This document shows, one piece after another, positions 34,820 through 43,576 of a stretch of DNA of 64,000 bases (position 1 is the stretch's first letter; every line of letters starts with the position of its first letter). The stretch spans positions 657,501 to 721,500 of the forward strand of contig JACJYC010000002.1 in the NCBI GenBank assembly GCA_020636325.1. Reading direction: 5' to 3'. This DNA is from Lewinellaceae bacterium. Lineage in GTDB: Bacteria > Bacteroidota > Bacteroidia > Chitinophagales > Saprospiraceae. The notes below the pieces were generated by a model, which saw only the letters and a program-made list of their open reading frames with translations, was not told the DNA's origin and searched no databases. The position numbers were made by a program, and so were the translations under genes.

Positions 34820-36364
34820 TTATTTCACCTCGTTCGCCGCGCTGATCATCCTGTTTCGGAAATGCATGGTTTGCATCATTCTTTCGACCTCGGCTTCCCA
34901 CCGTTGCCAAAGGGGGGATTGGACCGGCCAGTTTTTGCGCAATTCTTCCATCAATACGGGGTCTGATCTGTATCCGGCAACCTCCAGGATTCGCCGGTAA
35001 TGCCAACTGCTCCAGTTGTAGACCTTTGTGGTCGCAAGGTGTTCCTGGAATTGCCGAATGAGGCGAAGGGTCAGGTTCTGGTCCCAGGTATGCTCCGCCA
35101 GGCACAAAACCCAGGTGAGCGGGTGCCCCTCGGCCAGCAACTGTTCCTGCCGGAGCAATTCCATTGTTTTACGGTTGAACGCCTCCGCGGTCAGCAGTTT
35201 GGCCAGTTTTTTTCCGGATTCCCCCGACCAGATGTCTTCGGACCGGATATCAATAAAGGATTCGGCCCAGGTTGAATGGCGAAAGCGGACAGCGGCTGTT
35301 GCAAAGCCGGACAGGAAGGCGTCGCTGTTTTTTGCCTGCACAAACCCGGAGAGGATCTGCCGGGCATTCAGCTGGAAATAAGTTTCCCATTTGCCGGGGG
35401 GAATATTGGCCAGGAGCTGGCGCAACCAGGACACTTTCAGGCCTTCGCCTTTAGGCCCCGGCGTGGGCAGGATCCCGAAATCGGCCGAGTCTGCCGGAAT
35501 TTCAGCCGGCAAGCGGATTTCGATCCGGCTTTTGTTCAGGGTGATGCAACCGGAAGCCCAGTCAAATAACTGCGTAGAAACGCGGGAACCCGGAATCAGC
35601 GACAATACCGCCGTTGCGGCTTGCCGGACCTCTTTGCGGCGGTCTTGTGCGCATTCCGCCAGAAAGGGTTCGTCGTCAGGACCGGCGCTTTCGGCCAGTG
35701 CCCCCAGGTAGGCGGCCCGGTCGGCAGGCGGGTCGGCAGACCAGGTCGACTGCATCAACGCCAGCGCGCCGGCCGGGTCAACCTGCCGGGTATTCAGCAG
35801 GATTGCAATCCGTTCTTTTTTGCCGGCGTCAGGCCAGCGTTGCGGATCAGGCTCATCCGTCAATGCCGCCCACTCGGGATTCCGGGCCGACAGCCAGCGC
35901 CCTTTCGAACCGACAACCTGCCTGATCCGGGGCCAAAGCTCCGGATCCCGGATGCATTGATCAAAAAGCCCCGGCAATTGCTCATCCGGCAGGATCATTT
36001 TCCGGGAAGCGAGTACGGTAATGAACTCTTCCAGGGCCAGCGGGTATTTCCCGGAGATGATATCGGAAAGATGCCTTGCCGATTTTGGTGTGCAGGGGCG
36101 TTCACCGGCATCTGTTCTGACCGGCTCCGGAAGGCGCCCTTCGAACGGCAAAATACCCGTCCGGACCCGCACCGGCAGGCGGACAACGGCAGCGGCGTTG
36201 AGCAGAATTTCGCCCAGGTCGGTATCCATATCCAGGTTCAGGCCAGCGAGTTTCCGGGCCAGCGCCTGACCCGGAACGGCGCGGTCGGCGCCCAGTAAAC
36301 CCAAACTTGCCAAATCCCGCCAGAGGGTTGTCATGCTTGTTTGGTTTTTATCGCCAAATATCAT
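34820..36364 (-). CDS. DUF5691 family protein
   Basis: 514 residues, with an alternative start at 36334 giving MTTLWRDLASLGLLGADR, which resembles the usual DUF5691 N-terminus. Rich in helices; includes WPDAGKKERIAILLNTRQVD and DRRKEVRQAATAVLSL, HEAT-like segments. No catalytic motif, signal or membrane segment. Members of this family are often found with SWIM zinc-finger, MoxR-type AAA and VWA proteins, but none of these is adjacent here. Function unknown. The long reading frame of paaE's antisense shadow overlaps its 3' end and is not a gene. Confidence 0.7.
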   Translation of the reverse strand: MIFGDKNQTSMTTLWRDLASLGLLGADRAVPGQALARKLAGLNLDMDTDLGEILLNAAAVVRLPVRVRTGILPFEGRLPEPVRTDAGERPCTPKSARHLSDIISGKYPLALEEFITVLASRKMILPDEQLPGLFDQCIRDPELWPRIRQVVGSKGRWLSARNPEWAALTDEPDPQRWPDAGKKERIAILLNTRQVDPAGALALMQSTWSADPPADRAAYLGALAESAGPDDEPFLAECAQDRRKEVRQAATAVLSLIPGSRVSTQLFDWASGCITLNKSRIEIRLPAEIPADSADFGILPTPGPKGEGLKVSWLRQLLANIPPGKWETYFQLNARQILSGFVQAKNSDAFLSGFATAAVRFRHSTWAESFIDIRSEDIWSGESGKKLAKLLTAEAFNRKTMELLRQEQLLAEGHPLTWVLCLAEHTWDQNLTLRLIRQFQEHLATTKVYNWSSWHYRRILEVAGYRSDPVLMEELRKNWPVQSPLWQRWEAEVERMMQTMHFRNRMISAANEVK

Positions 36365-36427
36365 AAAATATAAGTAAAAGAAGACCTTGCCGTTAGTGTT
36401 GACCGGAAATTAATTAACACATCAATG

Positions 36428-36458
36428 TTTGGCCTTAAGAAAAGATTTTCTACCTTTA
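36428..36458 (+). promoter_or_regulatory. Promoter of the GG-leader peptide gene
   Basis: TTTG at 36428-36431, exactly 19 bases of spacer, and TACCTTTA at 36451-36458 (one mismatch to TAnnTTTG). Transcription would begin near 36463, giving a leader of about 60 bases. Confidence 0.6.
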
Positions 36459-36522
36459 CACGCTGTTAGAACGTTAAGGCAAGTCCGCTTTTGATTCCCG
36501 TGATCTTACAAAATCAACTACT

Positions 36523-36669
36523 ATGGGAAAAGACAAAAAAAAACTTGAGGATCTGAAAAAAGACCTTAAGACCTTGCAAAAAAAGGACATGAAAAAAATT
36601 GTCGGTGGAAAGAACGACAAGAAAAAGAACAAGTTTAACAACGGCCTAGGAGGCATTGTGCCGCAGTGA
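36523..36669 (+). CDS. 48-residue double-glycine leader peptide precursor
   Basis: The frame from the ATG at 36523 to the TGA at 36667-36669 encodes a peptide whose N-terminal part LKTLQKKDMKKIVGG (residues 15-29) has the form of a GG-type bacteriocin/natural-product leader: amphipathic, Leu at -12-like spacing, Met, Ile and Val before Gly28-Gly29. Cleavage after GG would release a 19-residue basic core KNDKKKNKFNNGLGGIVPQ without cysteines. Leaders ending (E/D)MKKIxGG are common in Bacteroidota peptide families. It has its own promoter and is closed by a strong terminator, so it would be made as a small abundant mRNA. No C39 peptidase exporter or modifying enzyme is nearby. Product function unknown. 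Confidence 0.75.
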   Translation: MGKDKKKLEDLKKDLKTLQKKDMKKIVGGKNDKKKNKFNNGLGGIVPQ

Positions 36670-36690
36670 TCCCAAAAGCAAAAATTCCAT

Positions 36691-36732
36691 AACAAAAGGA
36701 CTACGCCTTTACCTGCGCGTGGTCTTTTTTGT
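36691..36732 (+). terminator. Intrinsic terminator after the leader peptide gene
   Basis: AACAAAAGGACTACGC (36691-36706) pairs with GCGTGGTCTTTTTTGTT (36716-36732) with one G-U pair and a bulge; the 3' arm contains the T-run. Read-through would be needed for the kinase gene to use the peptide promoter. Confidence 0.75.
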
Positions 36733-36764
36733 TATCCGCTTTTGCGTCAAAAAATCAATGCTGT

Positions 36765-38687
36765 ATGCACGTCGCTACGCCCTTGCGTCAAAACGATATC
36801 GGGCAATGGGAGTTAAAACTACTTCAACAAACGGAGCCTTTGCAAAGGCTCCTGATCATTGACCGGCTCGCTGCCTATTTTGCCTATACTAACCTGCAAA
36901 GAGCCGAAGAACTCCTTGAAGAACAGCAAGCTATACTGGATAAACACGACTATCCGGACTACCGGCTCAACCTCTTTTTGCACAAAGCAACCGTAGAAAA
37001 TCAGCGCTACCGGTACCAGGAGGCGAATTTGCTCTTTTCCGAAGCGATCAAATTGCTGGAAGAACGCGGCGACGTCAAACAACAGGCCGAAACCTATATC
37101 GATACCGCCGGACCGCTGATGAACCTTGAGCGGTTGGAAGACTGCGCTTCGGTCCTTGAAAAAGCCAGCCGCCTGCTGCGCACCTTTCCCGACCGCGGTC
37201 TGGCAGCCCGGATCATTTGCCGGGAAGGGTTTATCAGTCTGCACGTCGGCAATTACTCCCAGGCGATTGAGCAGTTTCTGGAGGCCGAAAAACAAATCGC
37301 AGGCCTCGACCGGCCGCTTGAGATCAAGGATTTTTACTTCCTCATCCTGGTGCACAGCGGCCTGGGGAAGGTGCACGAACGAAACGACGAACACGAAAAA
37401 AGCGTCCGGTCGTACCTCAAAGCGGTCCATATGTGCGAAAGCCTGCAGATGACCACCCGGCTTTCCTGGCATTATCTGAATGTCGGTACCGGCTATATGG
37501 CCATGCAGGAACCGGAAAATGCCGAGCTGTACTTCCAAAAGGCCATCGAAGCATCCGACGATGCCAACCAGCATCCGAGAGCCAGCGCATACGGCAACCT
37601 CGGGTATTGCTACCTGGAAAAAGAACGGTACGAAGAAGCGCTGGACCTGTTCAACCGCGCCGAACAGCTCTATAAGGCCATTTCGGAGCACGATTACAAT
37701 AATTTCTCCGTAATTGAAGGCTGGAGAGGCCGGTTGTACTCCGAACTCAACCGGCAGGATGAAGCGCTTGAGCACCTGGCTCAGGCCTATGAATACGCCA
37801 GCAAAAGCGGAGACAACAAGCAGTTGTCCAATGTCTGCAAGGAAATGGCCTCTTTTTACGCCGGCCTGAAGGAATACAAGAACGCCTATGAGTTCCAGTT
37901 GATGCACGATAAATTTGCAGAGCGCCACCTCCAGCAAACCAACCAGCGAAAGCAGATGGAACTGGAGATCAAATACGAAGCAGATAAGAAAAAGCAGGAA
38001 GCCGAACTGCTCCGCCTTCAGGCAACCAGGCTGCAGTTGAAAGCCTTGCGCGCACAAATGAATCCGCATTTCATGTACAATGCGCTCAATTCCATTCAGA
38101 ACTTCATCACCTCCAACGATACCACCGCCGCCGCAAAATATCTGGCAAAATTTGCCATGCTCATGCGCAAAAGCCTGGAATACTCCGACCTGGAGATCAT
38201 CTCCCTTGAAAAGGAGATCGGCTTTCTGGAAGAATACCTCTTCATCAACCAGAAACTCCGCTTCGAGGACCGGTTGAGTTATGAGATCATCGTGGATGAC
38301 GATATCGAGGAGGACATCCTCGGCGTACCGACCATGATCGTACAGCCCTATGTTGAAAATGCCATTGAACACGGACTAAGGCCCAAACAAAACGGCAAGG
38401 TGACCGTCCGGTTCTCCCTTTTGGCCGACGATGCGATCCTGTGCATTGTCGAAGACAACGGGATCGGCAGAGAAAAGGCCCGCCAATTGCGCATGCAGGA
38501 CAGCCGATACCAGAATCACCGCTCCCGCGGCACCCGCATAACGGAACAGCGCCTCCAGATCCTCAACAACTCCAAGGACAACGAATTCTTTGTCCGTACA
38601 ACAGACCTGCGGGAAGACAAAACCGGAGAAGCCCTGGGCACGAAGGTGGAAATCCGCATTCCGGTCATGGACATACCGGTTAAATGA
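36765..38687 (+). CDS. Cytoplasmic TPR-containing histidine kinase (LytS/HisKA_7-type)
   Basis: 640 residues from the ATG at 36765; an upstream TTG (36729) lies inside the terminator arm. No signal peptide or membrane helix is visible. Residues about 10-400 are TPR-like helical pairs (for example AYGNLGYCYLEKERYEEALD and NVGTGYMAMQEPENAELYF), followed by a coiled coil (about 395-430). The kinase part is of the LytS/YehU family: phosphoacceptor H435 in QMNPHFMYNALNSIQNFI, then VQPYVENAIEHGLRP (N box) and VEDNGIGREKA (G1). A partner LytTR response regulator is not in the window. Position 96 bases after the GG-peptide gene raises the possibility that its TPR domain senses a peptide. Confidence 0.85.
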   Translation: MHVATPLRQNDIGQWELKLLQQTEPLQRLLIIDRLAAYFAYTNLQRAEELLEEQQAILDKHDYPDYRLNLFLHKATVENQRYRYQEANLLFSEAIKLLEERGDVKQQAETYIDTAGPLMNLERLEDCASVLEKASRLLRTFPDRGLAARIICREGFISLHVGNYSQAIEQFLEAEKQIAGLDRPLEIKDFYFLILVHSGLGKVHERNDEHEKSVRSYLKAVHMCESLQMTTRLSWHYLNVGTGYMAMQEPENAELYFQKAIEASDDANQHPRASAYGNLGYCYLEKERYEEALDLFNRAEQLYKAISEHDYNNFSVIEGWRGRLYSELNRQDEALEHLAQAYEYASKSGDNKQLSNVCKEMASFYAGLKEYKNAYEFQLMHDKFAERHLQQTNQRKQMELEIKYEADKKKQEAELLRLQATRLQLKALRAQMNPHFMYNALNSIQNFITSNDTTAAAKYLAKFAMLMRKSLEYSDLEIISLEKEIGFLEEYLFINQKLRFEDRLSYEIIVDDDIEEDILGVPTMIVQPYVENAIEHGLRPKQNGKVTVRFSLLADDAILCIVEDNGIGREKARQLRMQDSRYQNHRSRGTRITEQRLQILNNSKDNEFFVRTTDLREDKTGEALGTKVEIRIPVMDIPVK

Positions 38688-38817
38688 CCTGATCCTGAAC
38701 TTTTTGAAATTGGTATTGTTTTCCACTAGCAAACCTCCTTAGAAACAGGCTTATGCGACTCTGTGCGCTTCGCTGCCACTCCTTCTTTTACCGCCACAAA
38801 AGTTCGATTGAGGTAGA

Positions 38818-39543
38818 ATGGATAAAAAAAGTTTTTTGGCATCGGGTTTATTGAAAAAATACGTTCTTGGCCTTGCAACGCCAGAGGAGTGCGAAGAAGT
38901 TATCAGCCACCTGAAAAAGTATCCGGAACTGAAAAGCCACCTGACGACCCTTGAATCAGGAATCTCCGATTATGCAGCCAAACAGGGAATCCCCGAGCTT
39001 CCTGCCTCCCGGCCTGCCCGCGCAACCGCCGGTATCGGGGTGTTAATTATCGGGCTTTTCTTCCTGGCAAGTACCGTGGCCGCAGGGGTGTTCTACAACC
39101 AGGGAAAAGTTGCCCGAAAAAATTATGCCAATGCGATTGCCGGCCTTGAGGCATGCCGCCAACAGCTGGTTGAAGAGCAATCCGTCCGCGAATCCCTGAA
39201 AAATTTCCAGGCCTTTTTCAATGATACGGCTTCTCTCCCGCTCACCCTGGTCGGGAAAACAGATGAAACAAGGATATTGATCTATTGGAATGAAATGAAA
39301 GGCGAAGCGCGGCTGAAGCTGCTCAGGCTCCCCAACCCGCCGGAGAAAATGCAGTACCAGGCCTGGGCGGATATCGCGGGGGAAATGGTTTCCATCGGCT
39401 TGGTACAATATCATTTTGGCGAGTGGCAAGACATTGCCTGCCTCAAAAATGCCAAAAGCGTTAACATTACCCTGGAGCCTGAAGGCGGGAGTCAGCAACC
39501 CTCCGTCGATTATTTATTTGCGAATGCAGAAATAAGAAAATAA
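38818..39543 (+). CDS. Anti-sigma factor, RskA-like, without partner sigma gene
   Basis: 241 residues. The N-terminal segment SGLLKKYVLGLATPEECEEV resembles the zinc-free anti-sigma N-terminus, then a single membrane helix GIGVLIIGLFFLASTVAAGVF (21 residues, shown in part as IGLFFLASTVAAGVF, about 72-92), a coiled segment (EACRQQLVEEQSVRE) and the periplasmic RskA domain with YQAWADIAGEMVSIGLVQYH. Such proteins hold an ECF sigma factor at the membrane until proteolysis. Unusually no sigma-70 family gene is adjacent on either side. It may act on a distant sigma factor. Confidence 0.75.
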   Translation: MDKKSFLASGLLKKYVLGLATPEECEEVISHLKKYPELKSHLTTLESGISDYAAKQGIPELPASRPARATAGIGVLIIGLFFLASTVAAGVFYNQGKVARKNYANAIAGLEACRQQLVEEQSVRESLKNFQAFFNDTASLPLTLVGKTDETRILIYWNEMKGEARLKLLRLPNPPEKMQYQAWADIAGEMVSIGLVQYHFGEWQDIACLKNAKSVNITLEPEGGSQQPSVDYLFANAEIRK

Positions 39544-40164
39544 AAAATACGCATTTTTTTTCGGCCGATTTTTGGATTTTAATAAAAAAGCCTCATCTTA
39601 GCACTGCCCTCATGAACATACACGCTTGAATCAATTTTTTAATCCAAAACCGGTGTCGTCATGCTTATTATCTGCATCGCGCTTTGCGCATTCGCAATCG
39701 GAGGAGGGCTTATCCGATTGGCTAAAACAAGTTCACCAACCAGTGGACGTTACTATTAATCAAGCCCTTTAGCTCCTGGCTATTTTACTTATCTCCATTC
39801 TAATTGCTTCCCAAAGCCAAATCAATTTCCGGTTACAACCCTATAAAAATCATCCCTTTGATTATTTTCCGGTTCTTCCGCACGGAATGAGCCTGAATCC
39901 GCTTTGATCTCTGCCGGCATATTGCCTGCAAGAGAACGCATCTTTTTTGCCTGTTGCCGGAGGAAATGACCGTTCACCGGCACGGGATCGCTGTGCATGG
40001 TAAGGAAAAAGCAGAAGTGGCGGAAAAAAAAGACGCCTGTTCTTCCAAATGGCGAACAGGCGCGTCAAAACAAAACGAAAAACCAACTTTAAACAAGTTC
40101 TTTTTTATCTTTACAAACGTATAAACGTCAATATGGTTCTTAAGGTTCCAATTTTGGGACAAAG
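39544..40164. other. 620-base region with no firm gene
   Basis: Between the anti-sigma and HtrA genes. It contains the HtrA terminator (40022-40066) and a 32-codon frame at 39661-39759 starting MLIICIALCAFAIGGG, which could be a tiny membrane peptide but has no recognisable ribosome binding site. Otherwise nothing is identified. Confidence 0.4.
40022..40066 (-). terminator. Intrinsic terminator of the HtrA gene
   Basis: On the minus strand GACGCGCCTGTTC (40066-40054) pairs with GAACAGGCGTC (40042-40032), with one two-base bulge, and is followed at once by eight T residues. It lies about 100 bases beyond the HtrA stop codon. Confidence 0.85.
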
Positions 40165-41334
40165 TTACTGATTTTCGGACGCTTTTAAGCGCACAGGGAG
40201 CTCAATTTCTTTTCCTTTTCGATTAATTGTTAGATTTATCGTCTCCCCGACCCTTGCACGGCCTACGGATTCCTGCAAATCGCCTACCGTTTTTATGTCC
40301 CTTCGGTCCGCTTTTACGATGACATCTTTGGCTTGAATACCGGCATACTGGGCCGATCCGCCGTCAAGGACATCTTCGATCAGTACGCCCTGGCTGATGT
40401 TCAGGTTCAGGCTTTGGGCATCCTCGTTGTCAAGGTCCGAAATATGAACGCCGAGATACGGCCTTTGGTACGCGCCGTACTCAATGATATCGTCTACGAT
40501 CCGGGTAACAAGGCTCACCGGAATGGCAAATGAGTATCCCTGGAATACGCCGGTTTGGGTAGCGATGGCGGTATTGATGCCCAATAATTTTCCGGAGGCG
40601 TCCAGTAAAGCTCCTCCGCTGTTGCCGGGGTTGACCGCGGCATCGGTTTGTATGAAGGCTTCGATGGCATCCTGTCCGCCGAGCAGTTGAATGTTTCTGC
40701 CCTTGGCGCTGATGATGCCCGCAGTTACGGTCGAGGTCAGGTAATCAAACGGGTTCCCGACGGCCAGCACCCATTCCCCGATCTTGGCTGCATCGGAGTC
40801 GCCCATTTCAAGCGTCGGGAAATTGCCGCCGTCAATTTTTATCACAGCCAGATCGGTTTTTTTATCGGTCCCGATGATCCTGGCCATAAATTGCCGGTTG
40901 TCGTAAAGCGTAACCTCGATCTCCGTTGCGCCCTCTACCACATGGTTGTTGGTGACAATGTACCCGTCGGAAGAATAGATTACACCCGAACCTGCGCCGC
41001 TTCTCGGTTGATCGTAAGGGGAAGAAGGCCATTCATCGCCGAAAAAGAACCTGAAAGGATCGCGGTCACGGGGGGATTCCTTGCCGGAACTTGCCTTGGA
41101 AGGGTTCGAAATGGATGTAATATGAACAACCGACGGCGTAGCCCGTTCAGCCGCCAGAGCGAAATCAAAAGGGAGGGCAGGCGCCTTTTCCGGAGAATAA
41201 TTGACAAATTTGGCCGGCGTGTCGATTTGGGCCGGTTGGTGGGCTATTTGACCGGGTTGAAACAGGAAAATTCCCCCAAATGTGATCAGGCCGCCTACAA
41301 TACCGGCGCCGACCAGTGAAAATAACTGCTTCAT
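40165..41334 (-). CDS. HtrA/DegQ-type periplasmic serine protease
   Basis: 389 residues with an N-terminal signal/anchor (LFSLVGAGIVGGLITFGGIF). The trypsin-like domain has the complete triad H131 (TNNHVVEG), D161 (KTDLAVIKI) and S239 (NPGNSGGALL). A single PDZ domain follows (YLGVHISDLDNEDAQSLNL onward, about 300-385), so it is a one-PDZ HtrA. The acidic/aromatic FRFFFGDEWPSSPYDQPRSG is the regulatory LA-loop region. It degrades or refolds misfolded envelope proteins. The neighbouring anti-sigma factor makes an envelope-stress link attractive, but the genes are convergent and not co-transcribed. Confidence 0.92.
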   Translation of the reverse strand: MKQLFSLVGAGIVGGLITFGGIFLFQPGQIAHQPAQIDTPAKFVNYSPEKAPALPFDFALAAERATPSVVHITSISNPSKASSGKESPRDRDPFRFFFGDEWPSSPYDQPRSGAGSGVIYSSDGYIVTNNHVVEGATEIEVTLYDNRQFMARIIGTDKKTDLAVIKIDGGNFPTLEMGDSDAAKIGEWVLAVGNPFDYLTSTVTAGIISAKGRNIQLLGGQDAIEAFIQTDAAVNPGNSGGALLDASGKLLGINTAIATQTGVFQGYSFAIPVSLVTRIVDDIIEYGAYQRPYLGVHISDLDNEDAQSLNLNISQGVLIEDVLDGGSAQYAGIQAKDVIVKADRRDIKTVGDLQESVGRARVGETINLTINRKGKEIELPVRLKASENQ

Positions 41335-41502
41335 CTTTTCGTTTTTTTGTTTTGAACAATCGGATGTGATAGGAATTTATTCAACAGTGTTGTTATCAAA
41401 ATTAACTACTATTGCATACCAATTACTGTCCAAAAAAAACATTTTAACAGGAAATTAACAACCAGCTGAGGATAAAAGTTGGAATTCAAACCATAACCGG
41501 AT

Positions 41503-42111
41503 ATGCAGCAAACGGATACAGGGCCGGTCAACCTATCTGCGGCGCTAACCCCGGAAACGCATCTGGAGCGCCACTTGCTGTCCGATCCTGTTTTTGTGGA
41601 AGGCCTGTTATGGGGCGTACCCCGGTACGGCCACCCCGAAGGCGAAGTCTATAAGCATATCCGCGAAGTGCTGGCCAATGTGGGAAAACTGAATATACCC
41701 GATCAGGTCAGAAAAGACCTCCGCCTGATCGCCTACGTACACGACACGTTCAAATACCTCGAAGACAAACGCGAGCCCCGCGACTGGTCAAAACACCACG
41801 GCATGCTGGCCAGAAGATACATGGAACCTTTTCTCGATAAGGAACATCTGCTCGATATCATCGAATTGCACGACGAAGCCTACTACATATGGCGCGAAGC
41901 CTTTACCCACCGCAAGCCCGATGCCGCCAAACCGCGCCTCAGGAACCTGCTGGACAAACTGGGCGACAACCTGCAGCTTTTTTACCTCTTCTTTGTTTGT
42001 GATACAATGACCGGTGATAAAATCCTCTCGCCCCTGAACTGGTTTGAGCAGGTTGTCCCTGAAATCCATATTCCGGAAATCAGGCTGAACGGAAATATCA
42101 AGCCTGTCTGA
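41503..42111 (+). CDS. HD-domain protein
   Basis: 202 residues. The HD signature appears as LIAYVHDTFKYLEDK (H80, D81), with an upstream His in RYGHPEGEVYKH and a later WSKHHGMLARRY that supply the other metal ligands. The following IIELHDEAYYIW and VCDTMTGDK fit the rest of the fold. HD proteins are metal-dependent phosphohydrolases, often on nucleotides; the substrate here is unknown. No signal peptide. It is a single gene upstream of the DUF2911 gene with 118 bases between. Confidence 0.7.
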   Translation: MQQTDTGPVNLSAALTPETHLERHLLSDPVFVEGLLWGVPRYGHPEGEVYKHIREVLANVGKLNIPDQVRKDLRLIAYVHDTFKYLEDKREPRDWSKHHGMLARRYMEPFLDKEHLLDIIELHDEAYYIWREAFTHRKPDAAKPRLRNLLDKLGDNLQLFYLFFVCDTMTGDKILSPLNWFEQVVPEIHIPEIRLNGNIKPV

Positions 42112-42163
42112 ACCCTATCTGAAAACTTTGACCTCCTGAATCGGGTTTTTATCGGCAAATCCT

Positions 42164-42171
42164 TATCTTTG
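42164..42171 (+). promoter_or_regulatory. -7 box of the DUF2911 gene
   Basis: TATCTTTG matches the Bacteroidota -7 consensus and is the most common natural form of it. The -33 region lacks a TTG at the right distance. The leader would be near 55 bases. Confidence 0.5.
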
Positions 42172-42229
42172 CGTCACTGCCACATTTTTTTCCTGCCAAT
42201 AATACATTTTTTCATCAAACCAATTTGAC

Positions 42230-43354
42230 ATGATCAAATTAGCCCGACTATTGGCAGTGACCCTTCTCGTCCTTGCCGTTCAAATCCTTTCCGCTCAGAT
42301 CACCTTGCCGCCGAGCGGCGGAAACCAAAAAAGCGTGGTAACCCAATACATCGGTTCGGTCGCGCAGGTTACCATTACGTACAACAGCCCCGGAGTCCGG
42401 GACCGGCAAGGGCAAATCTGGGGGCAACTCGTACCCTGGGGACTGGCGCCCAACAATTTCGGCACCGCCGCAGAAATACCCTGGAGAGCCGGCGCAAATG
42501 AGAACACAACCTTCGAATTCTCCCAGGATGTCACCATTCAGGGCAAACCGCTGGCGGCGGGGACTTACGGCTTCCACGTTATTCCGCAGGAGAACGGACC
42601 CTGGACCCTTATTTTTTCCCATAATTCAACCGCCTGGGGCAGCTTCTTTTACAACCAGGCGGAAGACGCCCTGAGGGTGGAAGCAACGCCGGAAAAGGCC
42701 GATTTTCACGAATGGCTTTCCTATGAATTCATCGACCGCCAACCCGCATCCGCAACGGTAGCCCTGATCTGGGAAAACCTGAAATTGCCGTTCAAGGTCG
42801 AAGTCTCCGGAGAAAATGAATTATATATCGCTCAAATCCGGAAGGAACTCCAAAACAGCCCGGGATTTTCCTGGATGAACTGGGTCAGTGCGGCTTCTTA
42901 CTGCTCCCAGAACAATACCAACCTGGAGGAGGCGCTTACCTGGGCGGATAATGCCGTCAACGCACCGTTCATCGGACAGGAGAATTTTACCACCTTGTCG
43001 ACCAAAGCGCATATCCTGCGGCAACTCGGCAAAACGGCTGAAGCCAATGAAACCATGGAGAAGGCCGTCAGGCACCCGACCGCCAACGCCAACCAGATTC
43101 ACCAATACGGCCGCCAGCTGATCACGTCAGGCATGAAGGAGAAGGCGCTCGAAATCTTCAAATTCAACTTCGAAAAAGAAAAAGGCGCCTGGCCGACCGA
43201 AGTGGGAATGGCCCGCGGATTATCGGCTGTCGGTCAATACGACAAAGCCCTTGAACACGCTAAAAAGGCCCTGGAGCAAGCTCCGGACCAGCTGAACAAG
43301 GATTCCATGGCGCAGGCCATTGAAAAACTGAAACAAAAAAAGGATATCAACTAA
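42230..43354 (+). CDS. Secreted DUF2911 protein with C-terminal TPR-like repeats
   Basis: 374 residues with a signal peptide (LAVTLLVLAVQILSAQ). Residues about 20-190 are a DUF2911 domain: QYIGSVAQVTITYNSPGVRD, GQIWGQLVPWG, ANENTTFEFSQDVTIQGKPL and TYGFHVIPQENGPWTLIFSH are its conserved blocks. The remaining 180 residues are helical repeats resembling TPR (for example FTTLSTKAHILRQLGKTAEA and GQYDKALEHAKKALEQAPD). DUF2911 proteins are frequent in Bacteroidota and have no established function. It is closed by a strong terminator. Confidence 0.85.
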   Translation: MIKLARLLAVTLLVLAVQILSAQITLPPSGGNQKSVVTQYIGSVAQVTITYNSPGVRDRQGQIWGQLVPWGLAPNNFGTAAEIPWRAGANENTTFEFSQDVTIQGKPLAAGTYGFHVIPQENGPWTLIFSHNSTAWGSFFYNQAEDALRVEATPEKADFHEWLSYEFIDRQPASATVALIWENLKLPFKVEVSGENELYIAQIRKELQNSPGFSWMNWVSAASYCSQNNTNLEEALTWADNAVNAPFIGQENFTTLSTKAHILRQLGKTAEANETMEKAVRHPTANANQIHQYGRQLITSGMKEKALEIFKFNFEKEKGAWPTEVGMARGLSAVGQYDKALEHAKKALEQAPDQLNKDSMAQAIEKLKQKKDIN

Positions 43355-43386
43355 CCGCCGTACCAGTCGGCGTGAAAACCATGGAG

Positions 43387-43457
43387 CCGCCCCGGGAACC
43401 GGATCGAAACCCAATAAAACAAGGGGCTGCGATCCGGGGCCCGGGGCGGTTTATTTT
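43387..43457 (+). terminator. Strong intrinsic terminator after the DUF2911 gene
   Basis: A 20-base arm (43387-43406, CCGCCCCGGG plus CCGGATCG) pairs with 43430-43449 (CGATCCGG plus CCCGGGGCGG) with one internal two-base mismatch, followed by TTTATTTTAT. It isolates metH from the upstream gene. Confidence 0.9.
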
Positions 43458-43544
43458 ATGGATACCCGCATGAATGCCGGAGTTCAACGATTTTTATAGC
43501 AGCGCTGTTCTCTTATTCTACTGGACTCTTTCCCGGCCAATGTT

Positions 43545-43552
43545 TATTTTTG
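43545..43552 (+). promoter_or_regulatory. -7 box of metH
   Basis: TATTTTTG fits TAnnTTTG; no good -33 box. The start codon follows 25 bases later, so the leader is too short to hold a SAM or cobalamin riboswitch. Confidence 0.5.
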
Positions 43553-43576
43553 CAACTCAAAAGTGCTTGTCCTCAA

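Noticed and set aside
34725..35105. Upstream extension of paaE by 127 codons
   Set aside because: Runs antisense through the DUF5691 gene and through the promoter; PaaE family length fits the start at 34724.
39661..39759. 32-codon hydrophobic frame after the anti-sigma gene
   Set aside because: Could be a membrane peptide but has no start signals; too short to support.
43450..43576. SAM or cobalamin riboswitch before metH
   Set aside because: The -7 box is 25 bases from the start codon and the upstream stretch is occupied by a terminator; there is no room for a riboswitch.
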